Assembly (NCBI RefSeq): GCF_017255185.1 | Contig: NZ_JAFKCZ010000003.1 | Span: 211,845-275,844, forward strand | From: Parahaliea mediterranea | Lineage (GTDB): Bacteria; Pseudomonadota; Gammaproteobacteria; Pseudomonadales; Halieaceae | DNA: 64,000 nucleotides | Direction of reading: 5' to 3' | Shown here: in pieces, positions 1 through 9,262 of the stretch | How the letters are laid out: every line of letters starts with the position of its first letter | Numbering within the stretch: the stretch's first letter is position 1 | Notes under the pieces: generated by a model | Told to the model about the DNA's origin: nothing | Seen by the model: the letters and a program-made list of their open reading frames with translations, nothing else | The model's database searches: none | Program-made: the position numbers and the translations under genes

Positions 1-2
1 TC

Positions 3-707
3 ATCGTCGGGCTCAATATCGCCGGTTATCTCTTGCTGCGCTTTGCCAGGACCACCACCGGGCTGTGGCTGGCGGGCCTGCTGGGCGGAATGATCTCGAG
101 CACCGCCACCACCATCAGCTACGCCACCCAGAGCAAGGGCAAGCGCGGCTTCGACGCCGCCGCCACACTGGTGATCCTGGTCGCCTCGGCCGTGGTCTAC
201 GGCCGGGTATTGCTGGAACTCGCGGTGGTGGCGCCGGCCCTGGTGGAACACGCCGTCGCCCCCCTGCTGGCCTATGCCGCGTTCCTGGTACTGCTGGCGC
301 TGCTCGTGTTCAGGCGCACGGGGGTCGACTCGGTGAGGGTTCCCCCCCAGAGCAACCCCGCGGGGCTGGGCATGGCGCTGATGGTGGCGGCGGTCTACGT
401 GCTGATCCTGTTCGCGGTGGCCATCGCCCGGGACCTGATCGGCGAGCGCGCCATCTTCGGCGTGGCCGCGGTGTCGGGCCTGACCGACGTCGACGCCCTG
501 ACCCTGTCCGTCGCCCAACTGTACGCCGGCGGACAGCTGTCCGAAGATACCGCCTGGCGCGCCATTTTCCTCGCCACCCTCTCCAACCTGGTGTTCAAGA
601 CCGGCGCCGCGGTGGCGCTGGGTTCCCCCGGCTTGCGCAAATGGATCCTGGCCACGGGCAGCCTGGCCATCGCCGCGGGTATCGCACTGCTGTTGCTGTG
701 GCCCTGA
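3..707 (+). CDS. DUF4010 / MgtC-SapB-type membrane protein (5' truncated by window edge)
   Basis: The frame is open from base 3, so the gene begins upstream of the window and only its C-terminal ~235 residues are visible. They contain at least six hydrophobic segments and the signature GLLGGMISSTATT followed by a basic stretch, which is characteristic of the DUF4010 half of MgtC/SapB-like inner-membrane proteins. The later segment GVSGLTDVDALTLS-like (around 465-510) is also typical of that family. An internal TTG at 33 is only an in-frame leucine: the residues before it (VGLNIAGYLLLR) already read as a membrane helix. The transported or sensed substrate of this family is not established. No operon partner is evident; the next gene starts 55 bp downstream. 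Confidence 0.8.
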   Translation: MVGLNIAGYLLLRFARTTTGLWLAGLLGGMISSTATTISYATQSKGKRGFDAAATLVILVASAVVYGRVLLELAVVAPALVEHAVAPLLAYAAFLVLLALLVFRRTGVDSVRVPPQSNPAGLGMALMVAAVYVLILFAVAIARDLIGERAIFGVAAVSGLTDVDALTLSVAQLYAGGQLSEDTAWRAIFLATLSNLVFKTGAAVALGSPGLRKWILATGSLAIAAGIALLLLWP

Positions 708-762
708 GGCGTGACACGAACGCGCAGAGCGCAGGTGGCAAACTGAAACTATACTCAAGGCC

Positions 763-1923
763 ATGGATCTGATGGACACCCAGACGGCCGCGGCCGTGTC
801 GGGCGCCCTGTTGGGACTGGTGTTGACCGCGGCATCGATGCAACTGAAGGGGTTCGGGGGGCAGACCGCGGCCAGGCCGATGTTCCGCGCGTTCTTTCTG
901 TTGGTATCCCTTTACCTGCTGCTATTGACGGTGGCGATCCGCCGCGACGGACCGGCCCTGGCGCTGCTGTTGGACCTGGTGTTCGCCACCTGTCACAGCC
1001 TGTTCATTCTCGGTGTCATCCGCCGCTCGGAACGCCCCTTCCCGCGGGGCGTGATAGTGCTTTGGGGGGCGCTATACCTGGCCGTCAGCGCGACCGCCGC
1101 ATCCTACCGCGTGCAAGTGGGCCTGCTGTATTCCGCGTCCGTGTTCCTGCTGGGCGCGACCCTGCTGCTGTATCGGCGGGGCGGCGCCAATCTCGGGGAC
1201 CGCGGCATGGCGATAACAGCCATCGCCTGGTCGGCGTCGTGCCTGTTCTCGATTTTCGGCCTGGGCAAGCCCGACGACGCCTCCCCGCAACTGACCCTCT
1301 CGCTGATTTTCGCGCTCCCCGTCGTGACCGCCCTCGCCGTCTGCCTGTTCCTGAGCTACGTACTCGACGACCGCGAGGACCTGCGCAACCAGGCGGCGCG
1401 GGATGCCCTCACCGAGATCCACAATCGCCGCTACCTGTTTGAGCGGGCCGCCGATATTTTCTCCCTCATGCGCCGCCAGCACACCCCGGTGTCGCTGATC
1501 ATGCTCGACGTGGATCACTTCAAGTGGATCAACGACCGGCTGGGTCACGCCACGGGCGACCAGGCGCTGCGCGCCATCGCGCGCTCGCTGACGCAGGATT
1601 CACGCCTGGAGGACGTGGTGGCGCGCATGGGCGGCGAGGAGTTCGCGGTGCTCATGCCCAACACCACGCTGCCGGAAGCCATGGCCAAGGCGGAACGCCT
1701 GCGCCGCGGTATCGAGGCGATCCGCATCCCGGGCGCCGAATCGGAACACATCAGCGCCAGCTTCGGCGTGGTAAACGGCGAGCCGGCGGACAGGCCCAAC
1801 CTGGAAACCATGCTCCAGCGCGCCGACGAGGCCATGTATCGCGCCAAGGCCGCGGGGCGGAATACCATTGCCCAGGCCGAACTGGGCAAGGCCGACTCGG
1901 GGACACTCGGGCAACGGCACTGA
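763..1923 (+). CDS. Membrane-anchored diguanylate cyclase (GGDEF)
   Basis: A 386-residue protein predicted to make the second messenger cyclic di-GMP from two GTP at the inner membrane. Residues 10-200 hold about seven hydrophobic segments with no recognisable ligand-binding domain, so the input signal is unknown. The GGDEF domain spans roughly 205-375. The active-site motif is GGEEF at 290-294, a catalytically competent variant, and the product-inhibition I-site RLED lies at 281-284, the standard five residues upstream, so activity and feedback inhibition should both be intact. No EAL domain follows. A second ATG three codons in (772) is an alternative start; a weak AAGG precedes the first one. 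Confidence 0.9.
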   Translation: MDLMDTQTAAAVSGALLGLVLTAASMQLKGFGGQTAARPMFRAFFLLVSLYLLLLTVAIRRDGPALALLLDLVFATCHSLFILGVIRRSERPFPRGVIVLWGALYLAVSATAASYRVQVGLLYSASVFLLGATLLLYRRGGANLGDRGMAITAIAWSASCLFSIFGLGKPDDASPQLTLSLIFALPVVTALAVCLFLSYVLDDREDLRNQAARDALTEIHNRRYLFERAADIFSLMRRQHTPVSLIMLDVDHFKWINDRLGHATGDQALRAIARSLTQDSRLEDVVARMGGEEFAVLMPNTTLPEAMAKAERLRRGIEAIRIPGAESEHISASFGVVNGEPADRPNLETMLQRADEAMYRAKAAGRNTIAQAELGKADSGTLGQRH

Positions 1924-2019
1924 TGCGCGGGGGCATTCCAGGCACCGCCTTGATCTGGAGCAAAAGCGGCGCGAGTATATGGATGCACACTCGAACAGCG
2001 CGCTCAACGGAGAACCGCC

Positions 2020-3360
2020 GTGCCCCGATCCCCCCTGAACGCCACCCTGCCCCTGTCGCAACTCAGCGACTACCTGTCCAGCCTGGTGCGCGGGCGCCTG
2101 TGGCTGAAGGTGCTGATCGGCATGGCGGCCGGCATTGCAGTGGGCATGCTGCTGGGGCCGAGCGCGGGGCTGATGGATCGCGGCAACGCCGCCACCATCG
2201 GCAACTGGCTGGCCCTGCCCGGGCACCTGTTCCTGACCCTGATCCAGATGATCGTCATTCCCCTGGTGTTCGCCTCGGTGATTCGCGGGATCGCCGCCAG
2301 TGAAAACGTCGAGCAGCTGCGCAAGATGGGTCTGCGGGTGGTGCTGTTCTTTCTCGCCACCACCACCATCGCCATTGTGATCGGCCTCGCGATGGCCGAC
2401 TTCATCGAGCCCGGCCGCCTGATCGACCCGGAACGGGTGCAGGCGACCCTCGGCGGCACGGTGCCACAGGTGGCCAATGCGGCGGCGACCCCCGAGTTGC
2501 GCGAGCTGCCGGCCATGCTGGTGAACCTGTTGCCGAGCAACCCCCTCAATTCCATGGTGGAGGGCCAGATGCTGCAGATCGTGCTGTTCGCCGCGGTGGT
2601 CGGCGTGGCCCTGATCATGATGGCGCCCAGCCAGGCCCGCCCGCTACTGGAGCTGATGGCCTCGCTGCAGGAGGTGTGCATGACCGTGGTGCGCTGGGCC
2701 ATGTGGCTGGCCCCCTTCGCGGTGTTCGGCCTGCTGGCGCAACTGACCACCAAGGTCGGCCTGCACGCCCTCACCGGCATGCTGGCCTACGTGTTCACCG
2801 TGGTCGCCGGCCTGGCGCTGCTGCTGGCGCTGTACCTGGCGCTGTTGTACATCATGGCCGGTAAGCGCCCGCTGCCGTTTCTGCGCGCCGCGCGCGATGT
2901 ACTGTTGCTGGCCTTCTCCACCTCCAGCTCGGCGGCGGTAATGCCGCTGTCGATCAAGACTGCGGAGGAGGGACTGGGTATCCGTCCGAGCATCGCCCAG
3001 TTCGTGATTCCCCTGGGCGCCACTATCAATATGAACGGCACCGCCCTGTACCAGGGCGTGGCGGCGATCTTCCTGGCACAGGTGTTCCAGGTGGATGTCG
3101 GTCCGGGCGGCATGGCGCTGATCGTGGTCACCGCGGTGGGCGCCTCGATCGGCTCCCCCGCCACCCCCGGGGTGGGTATTGTGATCCTGTCGATGGTGCT
3201 GGAGACGGCGGGCATCCCCGCCGCCGGCATTGCCCTGATCATGGGCGTGGACCGCATCCTCGACATGTGTCGCACCGCGGTCAACGTGGCCGGCGACCTG
3301 GTCGCCTGCATCCTGATGGACAGCTGGCTGGGCGGTGTACAGGAGGTCACGGCACAGTAA
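2020..3360 (+). CDS. Dicarboxylate/amino acid:cation symporter (DAACS, GltP/DctA family)
   Basis: A 446-residue inner-membrane secondary transporter that takes up C4-dicarboxylates, glutamate/aspartate or related substrates with Na+ or H+. Family marks are visible: the serine-rich re-entrant loop (STSSSAAVMP, about residue 306), the NMNGTALYQG segment of TM7 (about 338), and the C-terminal DRILDMCRTAVNV segment of TM8 whose Asp/Arg/Asn contact the substrate. The gene uses GTG as start, preceded by GGAGA. The Arg in the DMCRTAVN motif is the usual marker of acidic amino-acid or dicarboxylate carriers, but the exact substrate cannot be read from sequence. It stands alone. Confidence 0.9.
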   Translation: MPRSPLNATLPLSQLSDYLSSLVRGRLWLKVLIGMAAGIAVGMLLGPSAGLMDRGNAATIGNWLALPGHLFLTLIQMIVIPLVFASVIRGIAASENVEQLRKMGLRVVLFFLATTTIAIVIGLAMADFIEPGRLIDPERVQATLGGTVPQVANAAATPELRELPAMLVNLLPSNPLNSMVEGQMLQIVLFAAVVGVALIMMAPSQARPLLELMASLQEVCMTVVRWAMWLAPFAVFGLLAQLTTKVGLHALTGMLAYVFTVVAGLALLLALYLALLYIMAGKRPLPFLRAARDVLLLAFSTSSSAAVMPLSIKTAEEGLGIRPSIAQFVIPLGATINMNGTALYQGVAAIFLAQVFQVDVGPGGMALIVVTAVGASIGSPATPGVGIVILSMVLETAGIPAAGIALIMGVDRILDMCRTAVNVAGDLVACILMDSWLGGVQEVTAQ

Positions 3361-3533
3361 TCATGTGCCGCCACGTCAATTGATCAATTACGATAAATGC
3401 AAATAGTGTAGCCTTCTCCCAGGTCCAACTCGAACAACAGCGCAGTCCCCCACCAATACGGGTGGGGAATTGATGTCGCGCGAAGCCACCATTTTGGGAA
3501 TACGGCGTAGCGGACCTGAATCCAAGCCGCGAG

Positions 3534-4445
3534 TTACCCGGTCAGGGAGATGGGGCAAGCCAGGCTGCTTGCCCTCAAACGCTCCACGGCAAGGTCGACA
3601 AAGGACCTGATTTTTGCATTGGCTTTGCGCCCTTCGAGATAAACCACATGGATCGGCAGGCTTGGCGGCTCGAAATCTTCAAGCAATAGCTGCAGAGTGC
3701 CCGCGGCCAATTCATCCGCCACCTGGTAGCACATCACCCGCGTCACTCCCATGCCCATCACGGCGGCCCGGACCGCGGCCGAGTTCTGGTTGCACTGCAA
3801 ACGCGGCGCGACCTTGACTTTCTGCTTGCCAAAGGCCCAGGCGGTCAGCGGCTCCACGGCGGTGGCGTGGACGATATCGTGCTCCGCGAGGTCGGCCGGC
3901 GTCCGCGGAATGCCGCGCTCAGCCAGGTAGTCCGGCGCGGCACAGACCACGCGGTGGGTATCCCCCACATGGGTGGCGAACAAGCCCGAATCCGCGAGAG
4001 CACCAATACGGATAGCGACGTCCAGGTTGTCCTCCAGCAGGTTTGTCACCCGGTCGAGGAACAGGGAGTTGACCGACACCCTGCCGTGCGTCATCACGTA
4101 CTCGGTGATGATCGGCACCACATATTTGTGCCCGAACAGGGCCGGCGCGGTCACCGTGAGCTGTCCGTGGGGCTCCGCGTAGCTACCGGTTACCGCCGCC
4201 TCGGCCTCCTGCACGCTCTCGAGCACGCCTTTGACATGGGTGTAATACCGCTGTCCGGAGTCGGTGAGCCTGACATGTCGCGTGGACCGGTGAAACAGGG
4301 GAACGCCCAGGGCCGACTCCAGCCGCGCCACCGAACGTGTCACCGCCGGCGCCGAAAGGTCCAGTGCGCGACTGGCATCCACGAAACTGCCCTGCTCCAC
4401 GACGGCGGTAAACACGCGCATCGCCTCCAGCTTATCCATTGCCAT
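3534..4445 (-). CDS. LysR-family transcriptional regulator
   Basis: About 303 residues from the chosen ATG at 4445, which has AAAGGA nine bases upstream. The frame stays open to an ATG at 4481, but that adds a non-family N-terminus, and an ATG two codons inside (4439) gives the typical MDKLEAMRVF start. The N-terminal winged helix (first ~60 residues, with the SAPAVTRSVARLE recognition helix) binds DNA; the rest is the periplasmic-binding-protein-like effector domain. It is divergent from the AhpD-like gene at 4576 with a 130-bp shared gap, so regulation of that downstream gene set is the obvious inference. The effector is unknown. Confidence 0.9.
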   Translation of the reverse strand: MAMDKLEAMRVFTAVVEQGSFVDASRALDLSAPAVTRSVARLESALGVPLFHRSTRHVRLTDSGQRYYTHVKGVLESVQEAEAAVTGSYAEPHGQLTVTAPALFGHKYVVPIITEYVMTHGRVSVNSLFLDRVTNLLEDNLDVAIRIGALADSGLFATHVGDTHRVVCAAPDYLAERGIPRTPADLAEHDIVHATAVEPLTAWAFGKQKVKVAPRLQCNQNSAAVRAAVMGMGVTRVMCYQVADELAAGTLQLLLEDFEPPSLPIHVVYLEGRKANAKIRSFVDLAVERLRASSLACPISLTG

Positions 4446-4575
4446 TGTGCCTGTCCTTTCGCGGCCGCCGAATTGATGCATTTATGTTAATAGTGAAATT
4501 AATTTAAGGCCAGTTATTTACATTATAGAAACAACCACAATAGCGGGCGTTGACTGACCAACACAGGAGATCACG

Positions 4576-5124
4576 ATGTCACACATTCCAACCCCCGCCA
4601 CCATCGAACAAGCCCCGGCTGATTCGCAGCCACTACTGCACACCGTACAGGCGGCCCTGGGCTCGGTACCCAACCTGTTTCGCCTGATCGGCAACAGTCC
4701 GGAAACCCTCAAGGGCTACATGAGCCTAAGCGGCGCCCTTGAGGACGGCCACCTGAACGTGGCGACCCGGGAGCGCATCGCGCTCGCCGTTGCCGAGGTG
4801 AACGGTTGCCGGTATTGCCTGGCCGCGCACAGCTACCTCGGCGAACACGTCGCCAAACTCACCGAGGCCGAGATCCTCACCAACCGGCACGGCTCATCCG
4901 GCGACGGCAAAGCCGCGGTCGCGGTGGAGTTCGCGGTACGACTGGTCCGGCAACGTGGAACACTGAGCCACGGGGATGTCCAGGCGGTGCTGGATGCGGG
5001 CTACAGCGCGGCGGAAGTGGTCGAGATCATCGGCCATGTCGCCCTCAATACACTGACCAATTATGTCAACGAGGCGCTGGCGACAGCCATCGACTTCCCC
5101 CAGGTCAACGACCTGATCGACTGA
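4576..5124 (+). CDS. Carboxymuconolactone decarboxylase / AhpD-like alkylhydroperoxidase-fold protein
   Basis: A 182-residue soluble protein of the CMD/AhpD fold. The redox motif CRYC with a histidine four residues on (Cys78, Cys81, His85) is the thiol peroxidase active-site arrangement, so peroxide or organic hydroperoxide reduction is more likely than lactone decarboxylation. AGGAG precedes the ATG at 4576. It starts a plus-strand group (this gene, DUF1348, PPOX-fold protein) divergent from the LysR regulator; the spacing (64 bp, then 11 bp) fits one transcript. Together the set looks like an oxidative or electrophile stress response, which is inference from context. Confidence 0.85.
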   Translation: MSHIPTPATIEQAPADSQPLLHTVQAALGSVPNLFRLIGNSPETLKGYMSLSGALEDGHLNVATRERIALAVAEVNGCRYCLAAHSYLGEHVAKLTEAEILTNRHGSSGDGKAAVAVEFAVRLVRQRGTLSHGDVQAVLDAGYSAAEVVEIIGHVALNTLTNYVNEALATAIDFPQVNDLID

Positions 5125-5188
5125 CGCGACCGGGTGGCGGGTTTTCCGCCACCCCCTTTCGGCAACTGCCCACAGGATGACAATACCG

Positions 5189-5653
5189 ATGAACAGACCG
5201 CCTTTTCCCCCCTTTACCCGTGATACGGCGATCGAGAAGGTTCGACTCGCGGAGGACGGATGGAACAGCCGCGACCCCGCCAGGGTCGCTCTCGCCTACA
5301 CCGAAGACAGCAGCTGGCGCAATCGCGCTGAATTCGTCACCGGCCGCGACGCCATTCGGGCGCTGCTCGAACGCAAATGGACCCGCGAGCTGGACTACCG
5401 GCTCATCAAGGAACTCTGGGCCCACGCCGATAATCGCATTGCCGTGCGCTTCGCCTACGAATTCCGGGACGACTCCGGGCAGTGGTTCAGGGCCTACGGC
5501 AACGAAAACTGGGAATTCGACGAACGCGGGCTCATGCGCCATCGCATAGCCAGTATCAACGAACACGCCATTGCCAGCGAGGAACGTCGCTTCCACTGGC
5601 CATTGGGCCGGCGCCCGGACGATCACCCGGGCCTGTCCGACCTCGGTTTCTGA
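5189..5653 (+). CDS. DUF1348 (NTF2-like/SnoaL fold) protein
   Basis: A 154-residue protein matching the DUF1348 pattern: N-terminal RPPFPPFT, then ETA-like [27 protein letters not shown], and a C-terminal [17 protein letters not shown] tail. This is a small cone-shaped NTF2-like fold of unknown activity. An in-frame ATG at 5177 exists but has no usable ribosome-binding site, whereas the ATG at 5189 follows AGGA and gives the family's usual N-terminus, so 5189 was chosen. It lies between the AhpD-like gene and the PPOX-fold gene, probably in one operon controlled by the LysR protein at 3534-4445. Confidence 0.85.
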   Translation: MNRPPFPPFTRDTAIEKVRLAEDGWNSRDPARVALAYTEDSSWRNRAEFVTGRDAIRALLERKWTRELDYRLIKELWAHADNRIAVRFAYEFRDDSGQWFRAYGNENWEFDERGLMRHRIASINEHAIASEERRFHWPLGRRPDDHPGLSDLGF

Positions 5654-5664
5654 AGCCGGCTACG

Positions 5665-6546
5665 ATGGTATTCCATCCGGGAGAGCTGTGGGTGCAGGAG
5701 CGGCTCGGCCAACGTGAAACGGTCGATACCTGGGCCCCTCGCGCGATCCGCTCCCACATGCCGGACCAGCATCGCGAAATGTTTCGCCAGTTACCCTTCC
5801 TGGTGGCGGCGGGACGCGACGACCGGCAAAAACACTGGGCGACGCTGCTGACCGGCTCGCCCGGCTTCGCGCAGTCCCCTTCCAGCACCACACTGCGGAT
5901 CGCCTCCCGGCCGCTTTCCGGGGATGCGCTCGAGCGGGGCTTCCGCGCCGACGCGGAAATCGGACTGCTGGGAATTGACCTCTACAGCAAGCGCCGCAAT
6001 CGGGCGAACGGCACGGTGACCGGCAATGCCGACGGTATTATCGACGTCGCGGTTCACCAGTCCTATGGCAACTGCCCTCAGTACATCACCCGGCGCAGCT
6101 GGCGCCCCTTCACCCCGGGCCCCAAAGAAGCCGTTGCCAAACACGCGCACGCGCTCGACAACGCCACGACGGCGTGGATACGTCGCGCCGACACGTTCTT
6201 TGTCGCCAGCGGCTATCCGCGCGCGCATTCACCGGCTGGCGGAATGGACGCGTCGCACCGCAGTGGCGCCCCGGGGCTGGTGGAGGTGCTGGGCAAGCGG
6301 GAACTGCTGTTCCCCGACTACGCCGGCAACAACTTCTTCAACACCCTGGGAAACCTGGTCATGAACCCCGATGTGGGGCTGCTGTTCATTGACTTCGAAC
6401 GCGGGGGACTGCTGCAACTGAATGGCCGCGCGCGCATCGACTGGGACTCCCCCGAGGTCGCCAAACGCACCGGCGCCCGGCGCCTGGTGCGGGTCGACAT
6501 CGAAGACATCGTGGTTCTCGAGAACATATTGCCCATACGCTGGTAA
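5665..6546 (+). CDS. Pyridoxamine 5'-phosphate oxidase-fold (PPOX) flavin-binding protein
   Basis: A 293-residue protein of the large PPOX-like group. The start is set at ATG 5665, 11 bp after the preceding stop; upstream in-frame codons belong to another frame's overlap. The N-terminal FHPGELWVQERLG is the usual opening of this subgroup, and the C-terminal half carries the split-barrel flavin site (FPDYAGNNFFNTLGNL, then DFERGGLLQLNGRA). Relatives are often fused to a ferredoxin reductase domain; that domain is absent here, so this is the stand-alone form and needs a separate electron donor. The substrate is unknown. It is the last gene of the presumed LysR-linked group. Confidence 0.85.
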   Translation: MVFHPGELWVQERLGQRETVDTWAPRAIRSHMPDQHREMFRQLPFLVAAGRDDRQKHWATLLTGSPGFAQSPSSTTLRIASRPLSGDALERGFRADAEIGLLGIDLYSKRRNRANGTVTGNADGIIDVAVHQSYGNCPQYITRRSWRPFTPGPKEAVAKHAHALDNATTAWIRRADTFFVASGYPRAHSPAGGMDASHRSGAPGLVEVLGKRELLFPDYAGNNFFNTLGNLVMNPDVGLLFIDFERGGLLQLNGRARIDWDSPEVAKRTGARRLVRVDIEDIVVLENILPIRW

Positions 6547-6619
6547 TGCCCATCATCACGACGGCGCACTGGTGGCGGCGGGCACAAGACAAATACAGCG
6601 AAAATGCCCGGCTGCAATA

Positions 6620-6653
6620 ACCGCGAGCGCGCCTGGAGTGGCGCGCCCGCGGT
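6620..6653. terminator. Bidirectional hairpin terminator between convergent genes
   Basis: A strong GC-rich inverted repeat (ACCGCG-A-GCGCGCC, six-base loop, GGCGCGC-C-CGCGGT) lies between the convergent stops of the PPOX gene (6546) and the DoxX gene (6657). There is no long T-run, so efficiency is uncertain, but the position fits termination from both sides. Confidence 0.55.
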
Positions 6654-6656
6654 CGA

Positions 6657-7127
6657 TCACACCCTGGAGGAGGGATGCCGGGCAACCCAGTGGCTCAGCA
6701 GCTGATCGGCGGACAGCTTTCCCGGTCCCCACACCACCACGACAAACATCGCCAATCCCCAGAGCACGTGCTGGCCCATTGCGGCGGGCGGGACGACGGC
6801 AAGACTCAGTACGGCAATCAGGTTGACGATGAACAGTCCCGCCGCGGAAAAGCGGCTGAACAGGCCCAGGGTGAGCAGCAGTGGAAACAGCAGTTCGCCC
6901 ATCGTCCCCAGCCACGCCGCCACCACCGGTGACAGCAGCGGTACCTGGTATTCCTCCTCGAACAGGAACAGGGTGGTGCCCCAGTTCTGGACCTTCAGCA
7001 AACCCGCCGGAAAGAACATCCAGCTGGCGTAGAGTCTCAGGCCGAGCAGGCTCAGGCTCTGCAGTTTTTCCGCGGGGTAGGCGATAACGGCGTTGAAGCC
7101 GTTCAGTCTTGCCAGTGTTGAGTACAT
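6657..7127 (-). CDS. DoxX-family membrane protein (last gene of bufferin operon)
   Basis: A 156-residue inner-membrane protein with four hydrophobic helices and the DoxX opening GLRLYASWMFFPAGLLKVQNW. DoxX proteins are found at the end of many bufABC operons and are thought to be redox or quinone-linked partners, though the biochemical role is not settled. The gene starts 13 bp after bufC ends and reads in the same direction, so co-transcription with bufA1-bufB-bufC is very likely. The C-terminus is short and polar. Nothing in the sequence identifies the electron donor. Confidence 0.85.
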   Translation of the reverse strand: MYSTLARLNGFNAVIAYPAEKLQSLSLLGLRLYASWMFFPAGLLKVQNWGTTLFLFEEEYQVPLLSPVVAAWLGTMGELLFPLLLTLGLFSRFSAAGLFIVNLIAVLSLAVVPPAAMGQHVLWGLAMFVVVVWGPGKLSADQLLSHWVARHPSSRV

Positions 7128-7140
7128 GGTCGTTTCCTCG

Positions 7141-7914
7141 TCATGTTAGGGATGAATGGGACAGCCCGATTACGAGCTGCTCCCTGATTGCCTGGTCGAG
7201 CCACTGCTCAAGAGGCATGCTGTCAGCCGGGAGACGACGAAGCGCCTCGGCCACGGTCGCGGCGCCGCCATTGAGCAGCTGCAACCAGATACGCTCTTCG
7301 TCGCGCGCTTCGCGAAGACAGGTGCGGGGACCTTGCCGCCATACCAGCGCGGCCTGGCCCCGGCCCGCCTCGAGCATCGCCGCCGCCACACCCAAATCGG
7401 GCCTGGCAGGGTCCTGCCGATGCGCCTCGTGGATGGCGACGACGGGGAAGCCGGACTCGAGTACAAAACAACCCGGGGCGGCCACCAGAGAAAAGTCGAG
7501 GGACGCCAGTCCCTCCATATTGGCAAACGACGCGTGGTCCGGCCGCGCGTCGGCGGCGCGCTGGGCGCAATGCATGAGCCAGTCCAGGCGCGCGCTGTCG
7601 GCGAGGTAGGGATACTGCCGGCAGAGCGAGTGCTCCTCCAGCCACACCGGAAAGCCCTCGCCCCACAGGCCCCAATCGAATACCGAGCGGCCAGCGGATT
7701 GCAGGAAATCTCCGGCGAGCCGCCCCAGGCGATCGCGGCCCAGCAGGCAGGTCACGGTGGGGTAGCTGATCGACAGCGCCCTGGCGGCGCTTGCGAGCAG
7801 ATTGCGGCGATAGACAGCCAGGCCCCTGGGATCGTGGCCGGCCGCCGGCCGGCCGGTGAAGATCGCCTCGAGAAGAGCCCGCTGTCCCGTCGGCGCCCCG
7901 CTCTCCCTAGCCAC
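7141..7914 (-). CDS. bufC: BufC-type DUF2063 protein (partner of MNIO enzyme)
   Basis: A 257-residue protein with the DUF2063 N-terminal pattern (GLAVYRRNLLASAARALSIS then YPTV..LLG..), which is the partner-protein family of DUF692 oxidases. Such partners are thought to bind the precursor peptide and present it to the metalloenzyme. It overlaps the end of bufB by 8 bp, which indicates translational coupling. The C-terminal part (from about 150) is the variable domain. It sits in the order bufA1-bufB-bufC-doxX, the standard bufferin arrangement. The symbol follows the bufferin naming; the assignment rests on context plus family pattern. Confidence 0.85.
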   Translation of the reverse strand: MARESGAPTGQRALLEAIFTGRPAAGHDPRGLAVYRRNLLASAARALSISYPTVTCLLGRDRLGRLAGDFLQSAGRSVFDWGLWGEGFPVWLEEHSLCRQYPYLADSARLDWLMHCAQRAADARPDHASFANMEGLASLDFSLVAAPGCFVLESGFPVVAIHEAHRQDPARPDLGVAAAMLEAGRGQAALVWRQGPRTCLREARDEERIWLQLLNGGAATVAEALRRLPADSMPLEQWLDQAIREQLVIGLSHSSLT

Positions 7915-8779
7915 GGTACGCGCCCATCCGTTGCCGGACGAGCCGCGCCTGCCCGACGAGGGTCGACCAGCTCGGCAGGTTCGTATCCCACTCGATCAGT
8001 GTTGGCTTCGGACCCAGCGCCGCGAGCAGGTGTTCGTAGGCCCGCCAGACAGGTTCGGGAACCTCGGCCCCGTGATCGTCGATCAGCAGATCCCCGTCCG
8101 CCTGAGGCGTACTACCGGCCAGGTGGATTTCACCGACGAGGTCACCATCAATGCCGGCAATGACACCTTGCACGTCCGCCAGTGGATCGGCACCCCCGCT
8201 ATTCACGGCGTTGACAAAAACGTTGTTCACGTCGAGCAACAGACCGGCCCCGGTGCGCTGGCACATGCGGTGCAGGAATTCGAGTTCCGACATCGTGCTG
8301 TCCGGGCACGACAAATAGGCCGAGAGATTCTCGACAAGCAGCTGGCGGCCCAGGGCCTGCTGCACGCGATCGACATTGGCGGAGAACTGCTCCAGTACCC
8401 TGGGGTTGTGTGCGATGGGCAGCAGGTCCCCGCCGTGCAGGAGGGCCGCGCCCTGCCCGGACCAGGAAAAACAGGCATGGTCCGATACCAGAATCGGATC
8501 GATCGCCTCCACCAGCCGCGCCAGGCGCCGGATTTCCGGCTCCGGCACGCGCGTCTCGGCGCCAAGCCCCAGGCTGGTCGCGTGAATACTCACATCGAAG
8601 CGTTCACGCGCTGCGTGTAGTACCGACAGCGCGGGGCCACCATCCATGTAGAAATTTTCCGCGTGGACTTCCACAAACTGAATCGGCGCTTGCCGCTCCA
8701 GTGCGTCGCGATAGTGCGGGTGGCGCAGGCCGACACCAACACCGGCGTCGCGCGTATCCTGTCCCTGTGGTTCCTGCAT
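7907..8779 (-). CDS. bufB: BufB-type DUF692 multinuclear iron oxidase (MNIO)
   Basis: A 290-residue TIM-barrel enzyme of the DUF692 family, the same superfamily as MbnB. These enzymes use two or three iron ions and O2 to modify cysteines of a peptide into heterocycles. Metal-ligand stretches are visible in order: FVEVHAENF, SIHATSLGLG, VSDHACFSW, LVENLSAYL, LLLDVNNVFVNA, EIHLAGS, IDDHGAEV and IEWDTNLPSW, so all the usual His/Glu/Asp/Asn positions look present. The predicted substrate is the four-cysteine precursor encoded 27 bp upstream (8807-9100). Cytoplasmic action followed by export of the peptide is known for the family. Confidence 0.9.
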   Translation of the reverse strand: MQEPQGQDTRDAGVGVGLRHPHYRDALERQAPIQFVEVHAENFYMDGGPALSVLHAARERFDVSIHATSLGLGAETRVPEPEIRRLARLVEAIDPILVSDHACFSWSGQGAALLHGGDLLPIAHNPRVLEQFSANVDRVQQALGRQLLVENLSAYLSCPDSTMSELEFLHRMCQRTGAGLLLDVNNVFVNAVNSGGADPLADVQGVIAGIDGDLVGEIHLAGSTPQADGDLLIDDHGAEVPEPVWRAYEHLLAALGPKPTLIEWDTNLPSWSTLVGQARLVRQRMGAYRG

Positions 8780-8806
8780 GGTGGTGGCCCCCGATGAGTC
8801 CCGCGG

Positions 8807-9100
8807 CTAGCGCTTGTTGACCTGCTGCTCGTCGTACATCTTTTGCGCCTCGCCCTTGGAATACCCACCCAGGGCTTCGCAGGTGCCGGCCTCGACGACC
8901 TTGTACTCGCCGATATCGAAGTCGACGGTGGATTGCGCGGCGCAGGAGTGCGTACCCGCCAGGTTGGCACAGTCGTTCTGTCCAGCCTTGGCGATGCCAT
9001 AGCACTTTTCCTTGTCGCCGGCGAAGGTCGGCTGGGCCACTGACAGGGCGCCCGCCACCACGGCTGCCAGGGCGGCCGCTGTTACTACGCGATTTTTCAT
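8807..9100 (-). CDS. bufA1: BufA1-type precursor peptide (DUF2282, bufferin)
   Basis: A 97-residue precursor. Residues 1-27 are a Sec-type signal peptide (basic MKNR, Ala-rich core, cleavage after TFA). The mature part has four cysteines at 33, 44, 53 and 74; the stretch KCYGIAKAGQNDC is the classic DUF2282 signature. In characterised bufferins, cysteines are converted by the MNIO enzyme into thiooxazole-type groups that chelate copper in the periplasm. AAGGAG precedes the ATG. It leads the operon bufA1-bufB-bufC-doxX; a candidate promoter (TACTAT hexamer near 9157-9162 on the minus strand) is only a weak match. Function here is inferred from family and operon. Confidence 0.9.
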   Translation of the reverse strand: MKNRVVTAAALAAVVAGALSVAQPTFAGDKEKCYGIAKAGQNDCANLAGTHSCAAQSTVDFDIGEYKVVEAGTCEALGGYSKGEAQKMYDEQQVNKR

Positions 9101-9262
9101 GTTGATCTCCTTGGGAGTGAAAGTGTTCTGAGGTCGGGTAACCGACGAGGTGATAGTAAAATGCGTACACGCCGGGATAACTGGTGTCGACGTCAGTACA
9201 AAATTACCGTTTGTGAAATAGTCGACGCGCTAGTGGTGGCTCGCCGCGCCCCGACCCTTCAC

